The notes beneath the pieces are model-generated. The model was given only the letters and a program-made list of their open reading frames with translations, was not told where the DNA came from and did no database searches. A DNA stretch of 64,000 nucleotides from Acetobacteraceae bacterium (lineage in GTDB: Bacteria; Pseudomonadota; Alphaproteobacteria; Acetobacterales; Acetobacteraceae), in the NCBI GenBank assembly GCA_022842185.1, contig JALHQB010000007.1:1-64000 (forward strand), read 5' to 3'. Positions 8,156 to 18,082 of this stretch are shown here, in pieces; the stretch's first letter is position 1; each line of letters starts with the position of its first letter. A program made the translations under genes and the position numbers.

Positions 8156-8968
8156 TCAACCGGCCAACTCCCGTGCGCGATCGGTGGCGGCCTGGATCGC
8201 CTTGGACATGGCCGCCGGCCAGGCTTCGGCTTCCATCAGCACCGCCAGCGCGCGTTCCGTGGTGCCCTTGGGGCTGGTCACGGCGATGCGCAGGTCGGCG
8301 GCATCCTGCGTGCTGGCCGCCAGCAGCGCGCCCGATCCCGCCACCGTCGCCCGTGCCATCTGCCGGGCGAGCGCGGGCGGCAGGCCCTGTTCGATCGCCG
8401 CCTTTTCCATCACCTCGGCCAGCAGGAAGACATAGGCGGGGCCGCCGCCGGATACCGCGGTGACGGGGTTGATCATGTCCTCCGCATCGACCCAGGCGAC
8501 TTCGCCCACGGCCTGGAGGAGCGCGTCGGCGAGCGCCCTTTGCGCTGTCATCACGCCGGGGGCGGCAAAGGCGGCGGTGAAACCCTGGCGCACGGCGGCC
8601 GGGGTGTTGGGCATGGCCCGTACCACCGCCGCCTGGTCGCCCAGCGCGGCGCGCATCGATGCGACCGACCGGCCCGCCATGATCGACACGAACAGCGTGT
8701 CCCCGGTGGCGAAGCGCGCGAAGGCGGGCAGCGTCGCGGGGGCTTCCTGCGGCTTGATCGCCAGGATGACCGCCTTGGGGCGGAAATCCGCCGGGATGGA
8801 AGCGGCGTCTGGGACGATGGTCGCGCGGCCAGCGAAAGCCGCCGCCGCCGGGGCATGGGGTTCCACCACCACGGCGCGCGACAGGCCGCGTTCGAGCCAG
8901 CCGGACAGCATGGCGCCGCCCATCTTGCCACAGCCGATCAGGAGGAGGTCGGGAAGTGTCTCGGTCAT
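8156..8968 (-). CDS. proC: Pyrroline-5-carboxylate reductase
   Basis: 270 residues, the usual size. The N-terminal Rossmann LIGCGKMGGAMLSGWL binds NAD(P)H. MPNTPAAVRQGFTA and the C-terminal VSGGGPAYVFLLAEVMEK signature are characteristic of ProC. It catalyses the last step of proline synthesis. The ATG at 8968 was chosen by alignment of the Rossmann motif to the N-terminus; an upstream in-frame ATG adds 16 unconserved residues. A TetR gene follows closely. Confidence 0.95.
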   Translation of the reverse strand: MTETLPDLLLIGCGKMGGAMLSGWLERGLSRAVVVEPHAPAAAAFAGRATIVPDAASIPADFRPKAVILAIKPQEAPATLPAFARFATGDTLFVSIMAGRSVASMRAALGDQAAVVRAMPNTPAAVRQGFTAAFAAPGVMTAQRALADALLQAVGEVAWVDAEDMINPVTAVSGGGPAYVFLLAEVMEKAAIEQGLPPALARQMARATVAGSGALLAASTQDAADLRIAVTSPKGTTERALAVLMEAEAWPAAMSKAIQAATDRARELAG

Positions 8969-9040
8969 GGGTTCACGGTAGAGCAGAATGCGCCGGGCTG
9001 AAATCGGGCACTGCACGGGTGGGGCGGTCAGACGAACCCG

Positions 9041-10513
9041 TCAGACCCGCCGCAATGGCACCCGCCACGCGAAGAATGCCCCCCCGGCCATCAAGGCGGC
9101 AACGCTGGCGAACAGCATCCGGAACGCCTCGACCAAATCCGCCCGCAGCACGGCCGCGGCCTCCGGCGCCAGGGTGTCGATAAAGCCGGCCCCTTCCGCC
9201 ACCAGCCGCTGGAAAGCGGGGGTCGTGGCCGGGCCGGTCAAGGTCAGCGCCGCGAAGACCGCCGCGGCGACCAGCGCGGTGCCGGTCGCCGCCCCGATGT
9301 TGCGCGAGAACGCGACCCCGGCCGAGGCCGAGCCGAGCCTTTCCCGCCCCGCCGCCGATTGCGCCGTGACCTGCACCATCGGAAAGGACGTCCCCGTGCA
9401 GAAGGCGACCATGGCCAACAGCAGCGCCAGCGGCACCAAGGGCATGCCAGGCGCAAATACCGCCAGCGCCGCCCAGATCGCGCTGCCGATGGGCAGGAAG
9501 ATCGACGGCCAGCGCATCGCAAAGCCGGTCTTCGCCGCCATCCGGCCCGCGAAGAACGCCCCCGACACGCCGCCGGCCGACATCGCCAGCAGCATCAGCC
9601 CAGACGGTCCCGGTTCCAGCCCGCGCACCGTCTGGAACCACACCGGCAGGAACGAGATCATGCCCACCTGCGCCCCCACGACGCAGGCCGAGACCGCATA
9701 GGTCCGCCAGATCGATGGGTCCGCGAACAGCCCAAGCGGCAACAGCGGGTCGGGTGCGGCGCGTTCCACCCGCAGCAGCAGCGTCCCCGCGCCCAGCGCC
9801 AGCACCCCAAGCCCCGCCGCCAGCGGCAGCAGCGCCGGGTCCAGCCGCCGCGCGCGATCCAACCCGATCAGCGCAGCCGCCACCATGACCACGAACAGCG
9901 CCAGCCCCAGCCAGTCGAAGCGCATCCGCACTCCAAGTCGGGCCGGCGCCACATAGGGCAGACGTCGCGCCAGCACGGCGCAAAGCGCGGCCAGCGGCAA
10001 AAGCATCACGAAGATGGATCGCCAGCCCAGCGTCTGCGAGAGATAACCGCCCGCCACCGGCCCGAAGGCGGAGGCAAACGCATAGGATCCCGCGATGCGC
10101 GCCTGGTAGCGGCCGCGTTCGCGTGCCGGCAGCGCTTCCCCGATCAAGGCTTGCGCCAAGGTCAGCAGCGCGCCGCCGCCGAAGCCCTGGATGATGCGGG
10201 CGGCGACCAGCGCGGGCAGGTTCGGCGCGACCACGCAGCCGAGGCACCCCGCCGCGAAAATCCCCAGCGCCAGGAAAGTGACGCGGCGACGGCCGAACAC
10301 ATCACCCAATTGGCCGAAGATCGGCGCCGCGCAGGTCGCGGCGACCAGATAAGCGACGAGAATCCAGGATGTGCGCTCGATGCCACCCATCTCGGCGGCG
10401 ATGGCCGGCAGCGCCGTGGCGACGATGGTCTGATCCACGGCGGCGAGGAAGATGACCAGCGAGACGCCCGGGAAGGCGCGCAGGAAGGCGTCGCGGAGGG
10501 CGTCGGGGGTCAT
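9041..10513 (-). CDS. MFS drug-efflux transporter, DHA2 (EmrB/QacA) type
   Basis: 490 residues with about 14 predicted membrane segments. It has the DHA2 hallmarks LAAVDQTIVATALPAIA in the first segment, GQLGDVFGRRRV between segments 2 and 3, and RIIQGFGGGALLTLAQALIG in segment 4. Proton-driven drug or metabolite efflux in the inner membrane is likely. The ATG at 10513 gives a normal length. No partner EmrA-type protein is adjacent. Confidence 0.9.
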   Translation of the reverse strand: MTPDALRDAFLRAFPGVSLVIFLAAVDQTIVATALPAIAAEMGGIERTSWILVAYLVAATCAAPIFGQLGDVFGRRRVTFLALGIFAAGCLGCVVAPNLPALVAARIIQGFGGGALLTLAQALIGEALPARERGRYQARIAGSYAFASAFGPVAGGYLSQTLGWRSIFVMLLPLAALCAVLARRLPYVAPARLGVRMRFDWLGLALFVVMVAAALIGLDRARRLDPALLPLAAGLGVLALGAGTLLLRVERAAPDPLLPLGLFADPSIWRTYAVSACVVGAQVGMISFLPVWFQTVRGLEPGPSGLMLLAMSAGGVSGAFFAGRMAAKTGFAMRWPSIFLPIGSAIWAALAVFAPGMPLVPLALLLAMVAFCTGTSFPMVQVTAQSAAGRERLGSASAGVAFSRNIGAATGTALVAAAVFAALTLTGPATTPAFQRLVAEGAGFIDTLAPEAAAVLRADLVEAFRMLFASVAALMAGGAFFAWRVPLRRV

Positions 10514-10531
10514 GCGGGGCGGACCTGGAGA

Positions 10532-10937
10532 TTGGAGGGGCTTTGCCCCTCCAAGCCACCCCAACAAAGGCTTAAGGCCTTTGGAAACCTCAACTTGGTG
10601 TGGGGCGTCCGAGGCTGGGCCGGTGCCCGGAGAGGCTTCTTCAGGGGGTATGATCTGAACAGTTCAGCGCCGTGTTGGGGTGTCCAGAGGTCCCTGGGCC
10701 TTTTGTGGCGGACGTCCGGAGGGGACATGGCACTCTCCGGCTTTGCTCTTCCACCTTGGCGGCTACTGCCCACGGAGAACCGCCTCTCCGAACCAACCGC
10801 CCATCGGCCACGGGGTCCTGGCAGCGCGCGGGCGGCGGCCCCTCGACGAAACCTCGTGTGTCGGCACCAAAATCGAGGTTTCCAAAGGCCTTAAGCCTTT
10901 GGTGGGGAAGGTCCGGAGGGGGCAACGCCCTCTCCGG
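10532..10937. repeat. Composite palindromic intergenic repeat, copy 2 (expanded, inverted ends)
   Basis: This fills the gap 10514-10967. The left module is a palindrome at 10532-10554 (TTGGAGGGGC/GCCCCTCCAA) plus 10565-10583 (CAAAGGC-TTAAG-GCCTTTG). The right module is the mirror image: 10882-10902 (CCAAAGGC/GCCTTTGG) then 10913-10937 (CCGGAGGG/CCCTCTCCGG). Between the two modules, 10584-10881 shows no convincing gene. Confidence 0.7.
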
Positions 10938-10967
10938 TCGCGACCTCGCAGGACCGCAAGCGCACGT

Positions 10968-11924
10968 TCAAAGGCTCCCGTGCCGCCCCATTTCCAGGAA
11001 CTTCTCCCGCCGCCGCGCCCGCAGCGTGGCACCGTCCAGCTCGACCAGCGGCGCGAGAAGCTCCGCGATCTTGTCCCCCAGCGCGCCGATCGTCGCGGCG
11101 GCGTCGCGATGCGCCCCGCCCAGCGGCTCGGGCACCATGGCGTCCACCAGGTTCAGCCGGCGCAGATCCTCGGCCGTCAGCTTCAGGGCCTCGGCGGCGG
11201 TCGAGGCCTGCGCGGCGTCCCGCCACAGGATGGAGGCGCAGCCCTCCGGCGAGATCACCGAATAGATCGCGTGTTCCAGCATGATGATGCGGTCGGCGGC
11301 CGCGAGCGCGATGGCCCCGCCTGAACCGCCCTCCCCGATGATGGTGGCGATGAAGGGCACCGGGGCGTCGAGGCCGGCCTCGATCGACCGGGCGATGGCT
11401 TCGGCCTGGCCGCGGGCCTCGGCCTCGATGCCCGGGAAGGCGCCGGCGGTATCGACGAAGGACAGGATCGGCAGGCCGAATCGCCCGGCCAGTTCCATCA
11501 GCCGGCGTGCCTTGCGGTACCCCTCCGGCCGCGCCATGCCGAAATTATGCTTCACCCGACTGTCGGTGTCGTGGCCGCGCTCGGTGCCCAGCACCATCAC
11601 CGCGCGGCCGCGGAAGCGGCCCATGCCGCCCATCACCGCGGCATCGTCCGCGAAGGCGCGGTCGCCGGCCAGCGGCGTGTAGTCCTCGATCAGCGCGGCG
11701 ATGAAGTCGGAACAATGCGGCCGGTCGGGGTGGCGGGCGACCTGCGCCTTCTGCCAGGGCGACAGTTTCGCGTAGGTGGCCTTGAGCAGCGCCTGCGCCT
11801 TGTCACGCAGGCGCCCGACTTCATCGGCAACATCGATGCCGCCGGCGTCGGTGGTCCGACGCAGCTCCTCGATCTTGCCCTCAAGTTCGGCGATCGGTTT
11901 TTCGAAATCCAGGAAGTGGCGCAT
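10968..11924 (-). CDS. accA: Acetyl-CoA carboxylase, carboxyltransferase alpha subunit
   Basis: 318 residues, full length. It starts MRHFLDFEKPIAELEGKIEE, the coiled N-terminus typical of AccA. The carboxyltransferase core includes GMARPEGYRKARRLMELA, SFVDTAGAFPGIEAE and IIGEGGSGGAIALAAADRI. With AccD it transfers carboxyl from biotin to acetyl-CoA, the first committed step of fatty acid synthesis. It is a single gene here, with the palindromic repeat downstream. Confidence 0.97.
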   Translation of the reverse strand: MRHFLDFEKPIAELEGKIEELRRTTDAGGIDVADEVGRLRDKAQALLKATYAKLSPWQKAQVARHPDRPHCSDFIAALIEDYTPLAGDRAFADDAAVMGGMGRFRGRAVMVLGTERGHDTDSRVKHNFGMARPEGYRKARRLMELAGRFGLPILSFVDTAGAFPGIEAEARGQAEAIARSIEAGLDAPVPFIATIIGEGGSGGAIALAAADRIIMLEHAIYSVISPEGCASILWRDAAQASTAAEALKLTAEDLRRLNLVDAMVPEPLGGAHRDAAATIGALGDKIAELLAPLVELDGATLRARRREKFLEMGRHGSL

Positions 11925-12048
11925 GACGGCGGGGGGTTAGCGGAATTCGGGAGCGGGCGCGAGACCCCCTGGGAATGCCGGCCTGCGCCGGGCCGGACGG
12001 GCCGCGCGATGAACGATATAATGTAACAACCCATATGGCTGCCGGCGG

Positions 12049-12417
12049 TCAGTCTTCCTCCTTCGGGACCGGAGGCGGCAGGGGGGGCACTTCCGAGCTG
12101 CCCTCCTGTCGGTCCCGATAGAGCGACGCGCGCGCGAGCAGCATCAGCGTGACGGGCGTTGTGATGACCATGAACACGCCGATCAGGATCTCGTGCAGCA
12201 CCCAGCGGCTCTGCACCACGGAGAAGTACAGCATCGATGCCGCCAGGACGGAGCCGATCCCGAGGGTCGTGCCCAGGGTCGGGGCGTGGACACGGGCATA
12301 GAAGCTGCGCAGCGTCACCAGGCCGATCGACCCGATCAGCGTCAGCCCAGCCCCGAACACCAGCAGCAGCGCGACAGGCACCGCCGCCCAAAGGGGCAGG
12401 TCTACGGCGTTGTTCAC
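12049..12417 (-). CDS. mnhG: Monovalent cation/H+ antiporter subunit G
   Basis: 122 residues with three membrane segments and the MnhG/PhaG pattern GSIGLVTLRSFYARVHAPTL and ITTPVTLMLLARAS. A Pro-rich C-terminal tail (PPLPPPVPKEED) ends the protein. It is the last gene of the Mrp operon. The GTG start at 12417 overlaps the mnhF stop by 4 bases. MnhG is an essential small subunit of the multi-subunit Na+ or K+/H+ antiporter complex. Confidence 0.9.
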   Translation of the reverse strand: MNNAVDLPLWAAVPVALLLVFGAGLTLIGSIGLVTLRSFYARVHAPTLGTTLGIGSVLAASMLYFSVVQSRWVLHEILIGVFMVITTPVTLMLLARASLYRDRQEGSSEVPPLPPPVPKEED

Positions 12418-12695
12418 TCGATGACCTCCCCGCGCATGAGGAACTTGGCCAAGGCGGCGGTGGCCACGAAGCCGAGCAGCGTGATCAGCAGTGCGGCCTC
12501 GAAATAATGCGTGCTGCCGCTGCGGATGCCGAACACCAGCAGCAGGATCGCGGCGTTCACATACATCGTGTCGAGCGCCAGCACGCGGTCCTGCGCACGG
12601 GGGCCGCGCAGGAGACGGTACGCGGCGCATCCCATGGCGATGACGAGCAGGATCTGCGCGACCAGCACCGCGCCGGCAACGATGCCCGCGCTCAT
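12414..12695 (-). CDS. mnhF: Monovalent cation/H+ antiporter subunit F
   Basis: 93 residues with three membrane helices and the MnhF/PhaF signature AYRLLRGPRAQDRVLALDT followed by YVNAAILLLVFGI. The start at 12695 overlaps the mnhE stop as ATGA, and its stop overlaps mnhG. It is a small integral subunit of the Mrp complex. Confidence 0.92.
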   Translation of the reverse strand: MSAGIVAGAVLVAQILLVIAMGCAAYRLLRGPRAQDRVLALDTMYVNAAILLLVFGIRSGSTHYFEAALLITLLGFVATAALAKFLMRGEVIE

Positions 12696-13183
12696 TCGAA
12701 AATCTCCATCAGCCGCCGCTCCCAACGATCCTTGACGATACGGACCCAGGCTTCGTCGTCGATCAGATCGAGCACATGCAGCAGCATGCTGCCGTCCGAC
12801 GAATCATATTCAACCCAGATCGTTCCCGGCGTCGCCGTCAGGATGCAGGCCAGTGCCGCGAGGCCATGCGGGCTGTGCATGTCGAGCGGGACACGCACGA
12901 AGCCCGACCGGCGGTTCGCCGCATGGCCCGGCTGCAGGATGATCCAGGCCACGGCGTTGTTCGACCGGACAACCTCCACCACGATGTCGCGCAGCAGACC
13001 GGGCACGGTTGTCAGGCGCCGCAGACGCGCCCGGGGCATCAGCAGCGCCACCAGGATTCCGGACCCGGCGACGGCAAGCACGCCACCCAGCAGAAACGCA
13101 CCGGGCGACATGCTGCCGGTCAGCAGCAGCCACAGTCCCAGCAGCAGCAGCGCGACCAGGGGGTAGGGCAGCCAGCGCGTCAT
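12692..13183 (-). CDS. mnhE: Monovalent cation/H+ antiporter subunit E
   Basis: 163 residues. Two N-terminal membrane segments are followed by a cytoplasmic domain with the MnhE features RSGFVRVPLDMHSPHGLAAL and ILTATPGTIWVEYDSSD. The ATG at 13183 overlaps the mnhD stop, and family length supports this start. It is needed for antiporter assembly in characterised Mrp systems. Confidence 0.92.
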   Translation of the reverse strand: MTRWLPYPLVALLLLGLWLLLTGSMSPGAFLLGGVLAVAGSGILVALLMPRARLRRLTTVPGLLRDIVVEVVRSNNAVAWIILQPGHAANRRSGFVRVPLDMHSPHGLAALACILTATPGTIWVEYDSSDGSMLLHVLDLIDDEAWVRIVKDRWERRLMEIFE

Positions 13184-14793
13184 CCGCCGCTCCCGTATGT
13201 TGCGGCAGGCACCGGCGGGTTGACGCCGTGCAGGTATCCCGTCGGCGCATGCAACGCGCGTGCCGCCGCCTCCATGTAGTCCATCGCCGGCCCGGCCGCT
13301 GCCGTCAGCGCGGCACACAGCGTCAGCAGCAGCAGGATCGGCGCGATCTCCAGCACCGCGATCCGCGGAATGCGCGGCGCGGGGGATGTCCAGAAGACGT
13401 CGATGCCCACCCGAAGCATGGCAACCAGGCTGGCCAGGCCTGACAGGATCAGCGCCGCCATCAAGGCCCAGGTCGTCGCCGGCACCGGGCCATCGCCCTG
13501 CCCCAGAAGCGGGGCGAGGATGGCGAATTTGGCGAGGAAGCCGGACAGCGGCGGCAGGCCGGCGAGCAGCAGCGCACAGGCCATGAAGCTGATGCCCAGG
13601 ATCGCCACCGTGCCGGGAATGGCGACGCCGACCGCTTCCTGTTCCAGCGGTTCTTCGTCGTCCTCACCGGTGCCGAAGGCCTCGCGCGTCACCGCCAGAA
13701 CGTCGGCACCCACCTCGCGCCCACGCTCGACCAGTTCGATCAGAAGGAAGAAGGCGCCGATGGCGAGCACGGAACTGGCCGCGTAGAACAGCGCACCCGC
13801 CGTCACCGCCACCTGTCCCGCACCGATCGCCGCCAGCAGCGTGCCCGAGGAGACCATCACGCTTGCCCCCGCGAGACGCGGCAGGTTCTGCGTGGCGAGG
13901 ACGGCGATGGAACCGAATGCGATGGTGAGCAGGCCGCCGAACAACAACCAGGAGCCTGCGAACCCCGCCGAAGCGCCGGCCTCGTCACCGAACAGCAGGA
14001 GCCAGACCCGCAGGACGGCATAAATCCCAACCTTGCTGAGGATGGACAGGATTGCCGCCGCCGGTGTTGCCGCGGCGGCATAGGTCGGCGGCAGCCAGAA
14101 CCCGAGCGGCCACATCGCCGCCTTGGTCAGGAACGCGATGCCCAGGATCGCGAGGCCCGTTTCAAGCAGCCCGCGATCCTCCACCGCGATGCCACGCATC
14201 CGCACCGCCAGGTCCGCCAGGTTGAGCGTGCCGGCGATGCCGTACACGACGCTGGCACCGATCAGGAACAGCAGCGACGCGACCAGGTTGATGACGATGT
14301 AGTGCAACCCGGCCCGGACACGCGCGACGCCCGACCCGTGCAGCGCCATGCCATAGGATGCGGCGAGCATCACTTCGAAGAAGACGAACAGGTTGAACAG
14401 GTCGCCGGTCAGGAAGGCGCCGTTCAGGCCCATCAGCTGGAACTGCAGCAGCGGCTGGAAATGCGTGCCCGCCCGGTACCAGCGGCCGACCGAGAAGATG
14501 AAGGCCGCAAACCCCAGCACCGATGTCAGCGCCAGCATCAGCGCCGAGAGGCGGTCCAGCACGAGCACGATGCCGAACGCCACCGGCCAGTCGCCCAGAC
14601 GGTAGATACGCACCAGCGGGTCCTGCGCCAGTCCTAGCAGAACCACGGACAGCACGATCAGACCGACGGTGGAGACGAGCCCGAGCGTCACCACGCTGGC
14701 GCGCGATCGGTCACCGACGAGCACCATCGCAACGCCCGCGAGCATCGGCACGAGGATGGGCGCGATGATGAGGTGGTCGATCCAGCCCGTCAT
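13180..14793 (-). CDS. mnhD: Monovalent cation/H+ antiporter subunit D
   Basis: 537 residues and about 14 membrane segments of the proton-pumping NADH dehydrogenase ND2/4/5 (Proton_antipo_M) family. Visible are FFEVMLAASYGMALHGSG with its conserved Glu and LTKAAMWPLGFWLPPTYAAA with its conserved Lys, which form the ion path in this family. An acidic cytoplasmic loop (TGEDDEEPLEQEA) is present. The start overlaps the mnhC stop by 4 bases. Confidence 0.95.
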   Translation of the reverse strand: MTGWIDHLIIAPILVPMLAGVAMVLVGDRSRASVVTLGLVSTVGLIVLSVVLLGLAQDPLVRIYRLGDWPVAFGIVLVLDRLSALMLALTSVLGFAAFIFSVGRWYRAGTHFQPLLQFQLMGLNGAFLTGDLFNLFVFFEVMLAASYGMALHGSGVARVRAGLHYIVINLVASLLFLIGASVVYGIAGTLNLADLAVRMRGIAVEDRGLLETGLAILGIAFLTKAAMWPLGFWLPPTYAAAATPAAAILSILSKVGIYAVLRVWLLLFGDEAGASAGFAGSWLLFGGLLTIAFGSIAVLATQNLPRLAGASVMVSSGTLLAAIGAGQVAVTAGALFYAASSVLAIGAFFLLIELVERGREVGADVLAVTREAFGTGEDDEEPLEQEAVGVAIPGTVAILGISFMACALLLAGLPPLSGFLAKFAILAPLLGQGDGPVPATTWALMAALILSGLASLVAMLRVGIDVFWTSPAPRIPRIAVLEIAPILLLLTLCAALTAAAGPAMDYMEAAARALHAPTGYLHGVNPPVPAATYGSGG

Positions 14794-15134
14794 CGCTCGC
14801 GTTCCCGGCCATCCACATGGTCGGTTCCCGTCAGGCCGCGTGCCGCCAGCAGGACGACGAGCAACAGCGCGGTGGTCGCGAAACCGATGACGATGGCGGT
14901 GAGAACCAGCGCCTGGGGCAGCGGGTCGGCGTATTGCGCCAGGGTTCCGGTCTCGCCCGGCGCCAGGATGGCAGCCGCGCCGCTGCGCAGGCCGCCGGTC
15001 GAGAAAATGAACAGATTGACCGCATAGGACAGCAGGCAAAGCCCGATGATGACCTGGAAGGTGCGCGGCCGCAGCAGCAGCCACACCCCCGATCCCGCCA
15101 GCACCCCGATCCCGAGCGAGAGGACGAGTTCCAT
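14790..15134 (-). CDS. mnhC: Monovalent cation/H+ antiporter subunit C
   Basis: 114 residues, three membrane helices, homologous to NADH dehydrogenase NuoK. It has QVIIGLCLLSYAVNLFIFS and PQALVLTAIVIGFATTALLL. The ATG shares one base with the stop of the A/B fusion gene (TGATG), a typical coupling junction. Confidence 0.94.
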   Translation of the reverse strand: MELVLSLGIGVLAGSGVWLLLRPRTFQVIIGLCLLSYAVNLFIFSTGGLRSGAAAILAPGETGTLAQYADPLPQALVLTAIVIGFATTALLLVVLLAARGLTGTDHVDGRERER

Positions 15135-18052
15135 CAATCGTCTCCCGCTTCGGTGGACCGGCGTGGCGTGGCGCGATGGGCGCGCACGGATTGGTGCGCC
15201 AGCGCCACGAGCATCAGCAGCGTGGCGCCCACCACCAGGGCGAAGACGCCGATGTCGAAGATGAGCGCGGAGGCGAGTGGCACCTTGCCGATGATCGGCA
15301 GGTCGCCATAGGCGAAGTAGGTCGTCAGGAAGGGCCGGCCGAACAGCATGGCCGCCAGGCCCGTGCCGGAGGCGAGCAGCAGGCCGGTGCCGACCCACAG
15401 ATGCGGACGCAGCCGAAGTCGGTCCTCCGTCCATTCGATGCCCCCGATCATGTACTGCAGGATGATCGCGATCGCGACGACCATGCCGGCCGAGAACCCA
15501 CCGCCCGGCAGGTCATGGCCGCGCAGCAGCAGGAACATCGCCACGACCAGCATGACCGGGAACAACAGCCGCGTCAGCGTGAAGGGGACCAGCAGCCAAT
15601 CCGCCACGCGGCCGGTCTCGCGCTGCCCGACATGGGCGGCGTCGGTGCCGGCCTGGTCGCGTTGCTGCTCGGGCAGTTCGATGCTCTCCGGCGCCGGGCG
15701 GAAACGCCGCAGCAGCGCGAAGGTGGTGAGCGCCACCGAGGCCACCACGAAGATCTCCCCAAGCGTGTCGAATCCCCTGAAATCGACCAGGATGACGTTG
15801 ACGGCATTGGTGCCGCCGCCCTCGGTATAAGCGCGCGCCAGGAAATGCAGGGCCAGCAGATCGGGCGGCGTGCGCGTCATCACGGCATAGGACAGGGCCG
15901 CCAGCCCCAGCCCGGCGCCCGTCGCAAGGCCCAGGTCGCGCAGGCGGCGCGTGCGCGACAGTACCTCGGGGCCTCGGTCCCCGGGTATGTGCAAGCGCTT
16001 GGGCAGCCAGCGCAAGCCGAGCAGCAACAGGACGGTGGTCACCACCTCGACCGTGAGCTGTGTCAGGGCGAGGTCCGGCGCAGAGAACCACACGAAGGTC
16101 ACGCACACCACGAGGCCCGCGCCGCCCACCAGGATCAGCGCGGCCAGCCGATGGTACTTCGCCAGCCATGCGGCCCCGAGGGCACAGGCGCCGCCGACCA
16201 GCCAGATGAGTGCGAGGACCGGATCGATCGGCGAGGCCGGCAGGTTGCCCGGCCCGAAGCCCCCCCACCAGGCGGCCGCGGCACCGGCCAGGATCGCGAT
16301 GCCAACCAGCACGCGAAGCTGCGGCTGCAGCCGGCGCGTGCCGACCAGGCCTTCCAGCCGTCGCGCCAGGCGCCAGGACACGAACACCATGACGCGTTCG
16401 AAGATGCGCTGGCCTTCCAGGCGCCATAGCACCGGCGGACCGTCCTCATTGGTGCGCAGGCGGCGTTGCAGCAGAAGGTACAGCACCACCCCGCCAGCCA
16501 TCGCGACCGCGCTCATCAGCAGCGGCAGGTTGAAGCCGTGCCAGACGGCCAGGCTGTAGGTCGGCGCATCGTCGCCGAGCACGGAGTGAACGGCCAGGGC
16601 CAGGAAAGGCCCGATCGTCGCCGCCGGCAACACGCCGACGATGATGCAGGTCAGCACCAGGATCTCGACCGGGAAGCGCATCCAGGTGCCGGGTTCATGC
16701 GGCTTGCGCGGCAGGTCCGTCGCCTCCGGGCCGAAGAAGGCGCCATGGATGAAGCGCAGCGAATAGGCGACGGAGAAGGCGCTCGCCAGCATGGCGGCCA
16801 GCGGCAGGATGTTGAGCAGCGGCGAGACGGGTGCCTCGGCGGAGAGCGCCTCGGCGAAGAACATTTCCTTGGACAGGAAGCCGTTCAGCAGCGGCACGCC
16901 GGCCATCGCCGCCGCGGCCACCAGCGCGAGCCGCGCCGTGAAGGGCATGGAGTGGTTGAGGCCGGAGAGCCGCCTGATGTCGCGCGTGCCCGTTTCGTGG
17001 TCGATGATGCCGGCCGCCATGAACAGCGAGCATTTGAACGCGGCGTGATTGATGATGTGGAAGATCGCGGCGACCAGGGCGAGTTCGCTCTTCAGGCCCA
17101 GCAGCAGCGTGATCAGCCCGAGATGGCTGATGGTCGAATAGGCCAGCAGACCCTTCAGGTCATTCTGGAAGATCGCGATATAGGCGCCGATCAGCATGGT
17201 GATCAGCCCGGCGAGCCCCACCGTCCAGGTCCAGGCATCGGTGCCGGCCATCACCGGCCACAGCCGCGCCAGCAGGAACACGCCGGCCTTCACCAATGTG
17301 GCCGAATGCAGATAGGCAGAGACCGGGGTGGGCGCCGCCATGGCATGCGGCAGCCAGAAATGGAACGGGAACTGCGCGCTTTTGGTCAGCGCGCCCAGCA
17401 CCACGAGGACCAGGGCCACCAGATAAAGGTCGTGGTCGCGAATCCGGTCCCCCGAGGCCAGCACGGTATCGAGGTCGTAGCTGCCGACGATATGCCCCAG
17501 GACAAGGACGCCGGCGAAGAGGCACAGCCCACCCGTCGCGGTGATGGTCAACGCGATCCGCGCACCGTCGCGTGCCGCCGCCAGATGATGCCAGTAGCCG
17601 ATCAGCAGGAAGGAGAAGAGGCTCGTCAATTCCCAGAAGAAGGCGAGCTGGATCAGGTTCCCCGAGATCACCAGCCCCGTCATCGCCCCCATGAAGGCCA
17701 GCAGGAAGGCGAAGAAGCGTGGCACGGGGTCGTCGGAGGACATGTAGTAGCGGGCATAGAGCACGACGAGCGCACCGATGCCCGTGATCAACCCGCAGAA
17801 GAGCCAGGCGAAGCCATCCATCCGCAGAACGAAGGTCAGGCCAAGCGACGGCATCCAGGCGAAGTCGGCGCGCAGCACGCCGCCCTGGGAGATGGTCGGA
17901 TAGGCCGCCCACACCATGCCGAGGCCGATGAGCGCGACCGCCCCCGCCAATCCCGACGCGGTGTCCCGCGCGCCCGATGGCAGGAGTCCGGCGGCGATGG
18001 ACGCGACGAAAGGCAGGATGATGAGCGTGAGCAGCAGGACGCTGTCAGGCAT
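15134..18052 (-). CDS. mnhA: Monovalent cation/H+ antiporter subunits A and B, fused
   Basis: 972 residues. Residues 1 to about 500 form the ND5-like antiporter part (FFWELTSLFSFLLIGYWH; LTKSAQFPFHFWLPHAMAAP; HIINHAAFKCSLFMAAGII). This is followed by a MnhA-type C-terminal region (about 590-760) and an MnhB-like domain (about 820-960: LFPVMLVVAMFLLLRGHDLP and GGGFSAGMVVAIAIILQYM). Group 2 Mrp/Pha operons carry this A-B fusion, consistent with no separate mnhB here. It drives Na+ or K+ efflux against proton influx for pH and salt homeostasis. The start at 18052 matches the ND5 N-terminus. Confidence 0.96.
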   Translation of the reverse strand: MPDSVLLLTLIILPFVASIAAGLLPSGARDTASGLAGAVALIGLGMVWAAYPTISQGGVLRADFAWMPSLGLTFVLRMDGFAWLFCGLITGIGALVVLYARYYMSSDDPVPRFFAFLLAFMGAMTGLVISGNLIQLAFFWELTSLFSFLLIGYWHHLAAARDGARIALTITATGGLCLFAGVLVLGHIVGSYDLDTVLASGDRIRDHDLYLVALVLVVLGALTKSAQFPFHFWLPHAMAAPTPVSAYLHSATLVKAGVFLLARLWPVMAGTDAWTWTVGLAGLITMLIGAYIAIFQNDLKGLLAYSTISHLGLITLLLGLKSELALVAAIFHIINHAAFKCSLFMAAGIIDHETGTRDIRRLSGLNHSMPFTARLALVAAAAMAGVPLLNGFLSKEMFFAEALSAEAPVSPLLNILPLAAMLASAFSVAYSLRFIHGAFFGPEATDLPRKPHEPGTWMRFPVEILVLTCIIVGVLPAATIGPFLALAVHSVLGDDAPTYSLAVWHGFNLPLLMSAVAMAGGVVLYLLLQRRLRTNEDGPPVLWRLEGQRIFERVMVFVSWRLARRLEGLVGTRRLQPQLRVLVGIAILAGAAAAWWGGFGPGNLPASPIDPVLALIWLVGGACALGAAWLAKYHRLAALILVGGAGLVVCVTFVWFSAPDLALTQLTVEVVTTVLLLLGLRWLPKRLHIPGDRGPEVLSRTRRLRDLGLATGAGLGLAALSYAVMTRTPPDLLALHFLARAYTEGGGTNAVNVILVDFRGFDTLGEIFVVASVALTTFALLRRFRPAPESIELPEQQRDQAGTDAAHVGQRETGRVADWLLVPFTLTRLLFPVMLVVAMFLLLRGHDLPGGGFSAGMVVAIAIILQYMIGGIEWTEDRLRLRPHLWVGTGLLLASGTGLAAMLFGRPFLTTYFAYGDLPIIGKVPLASALIFDIGVFALVVGATLLMLVALAHQSVRAHRATPRRSTEAGDD

Positions 18053-18082
18053 CGTGCGACCCGTGCGTGGCCGGGGCGCGCA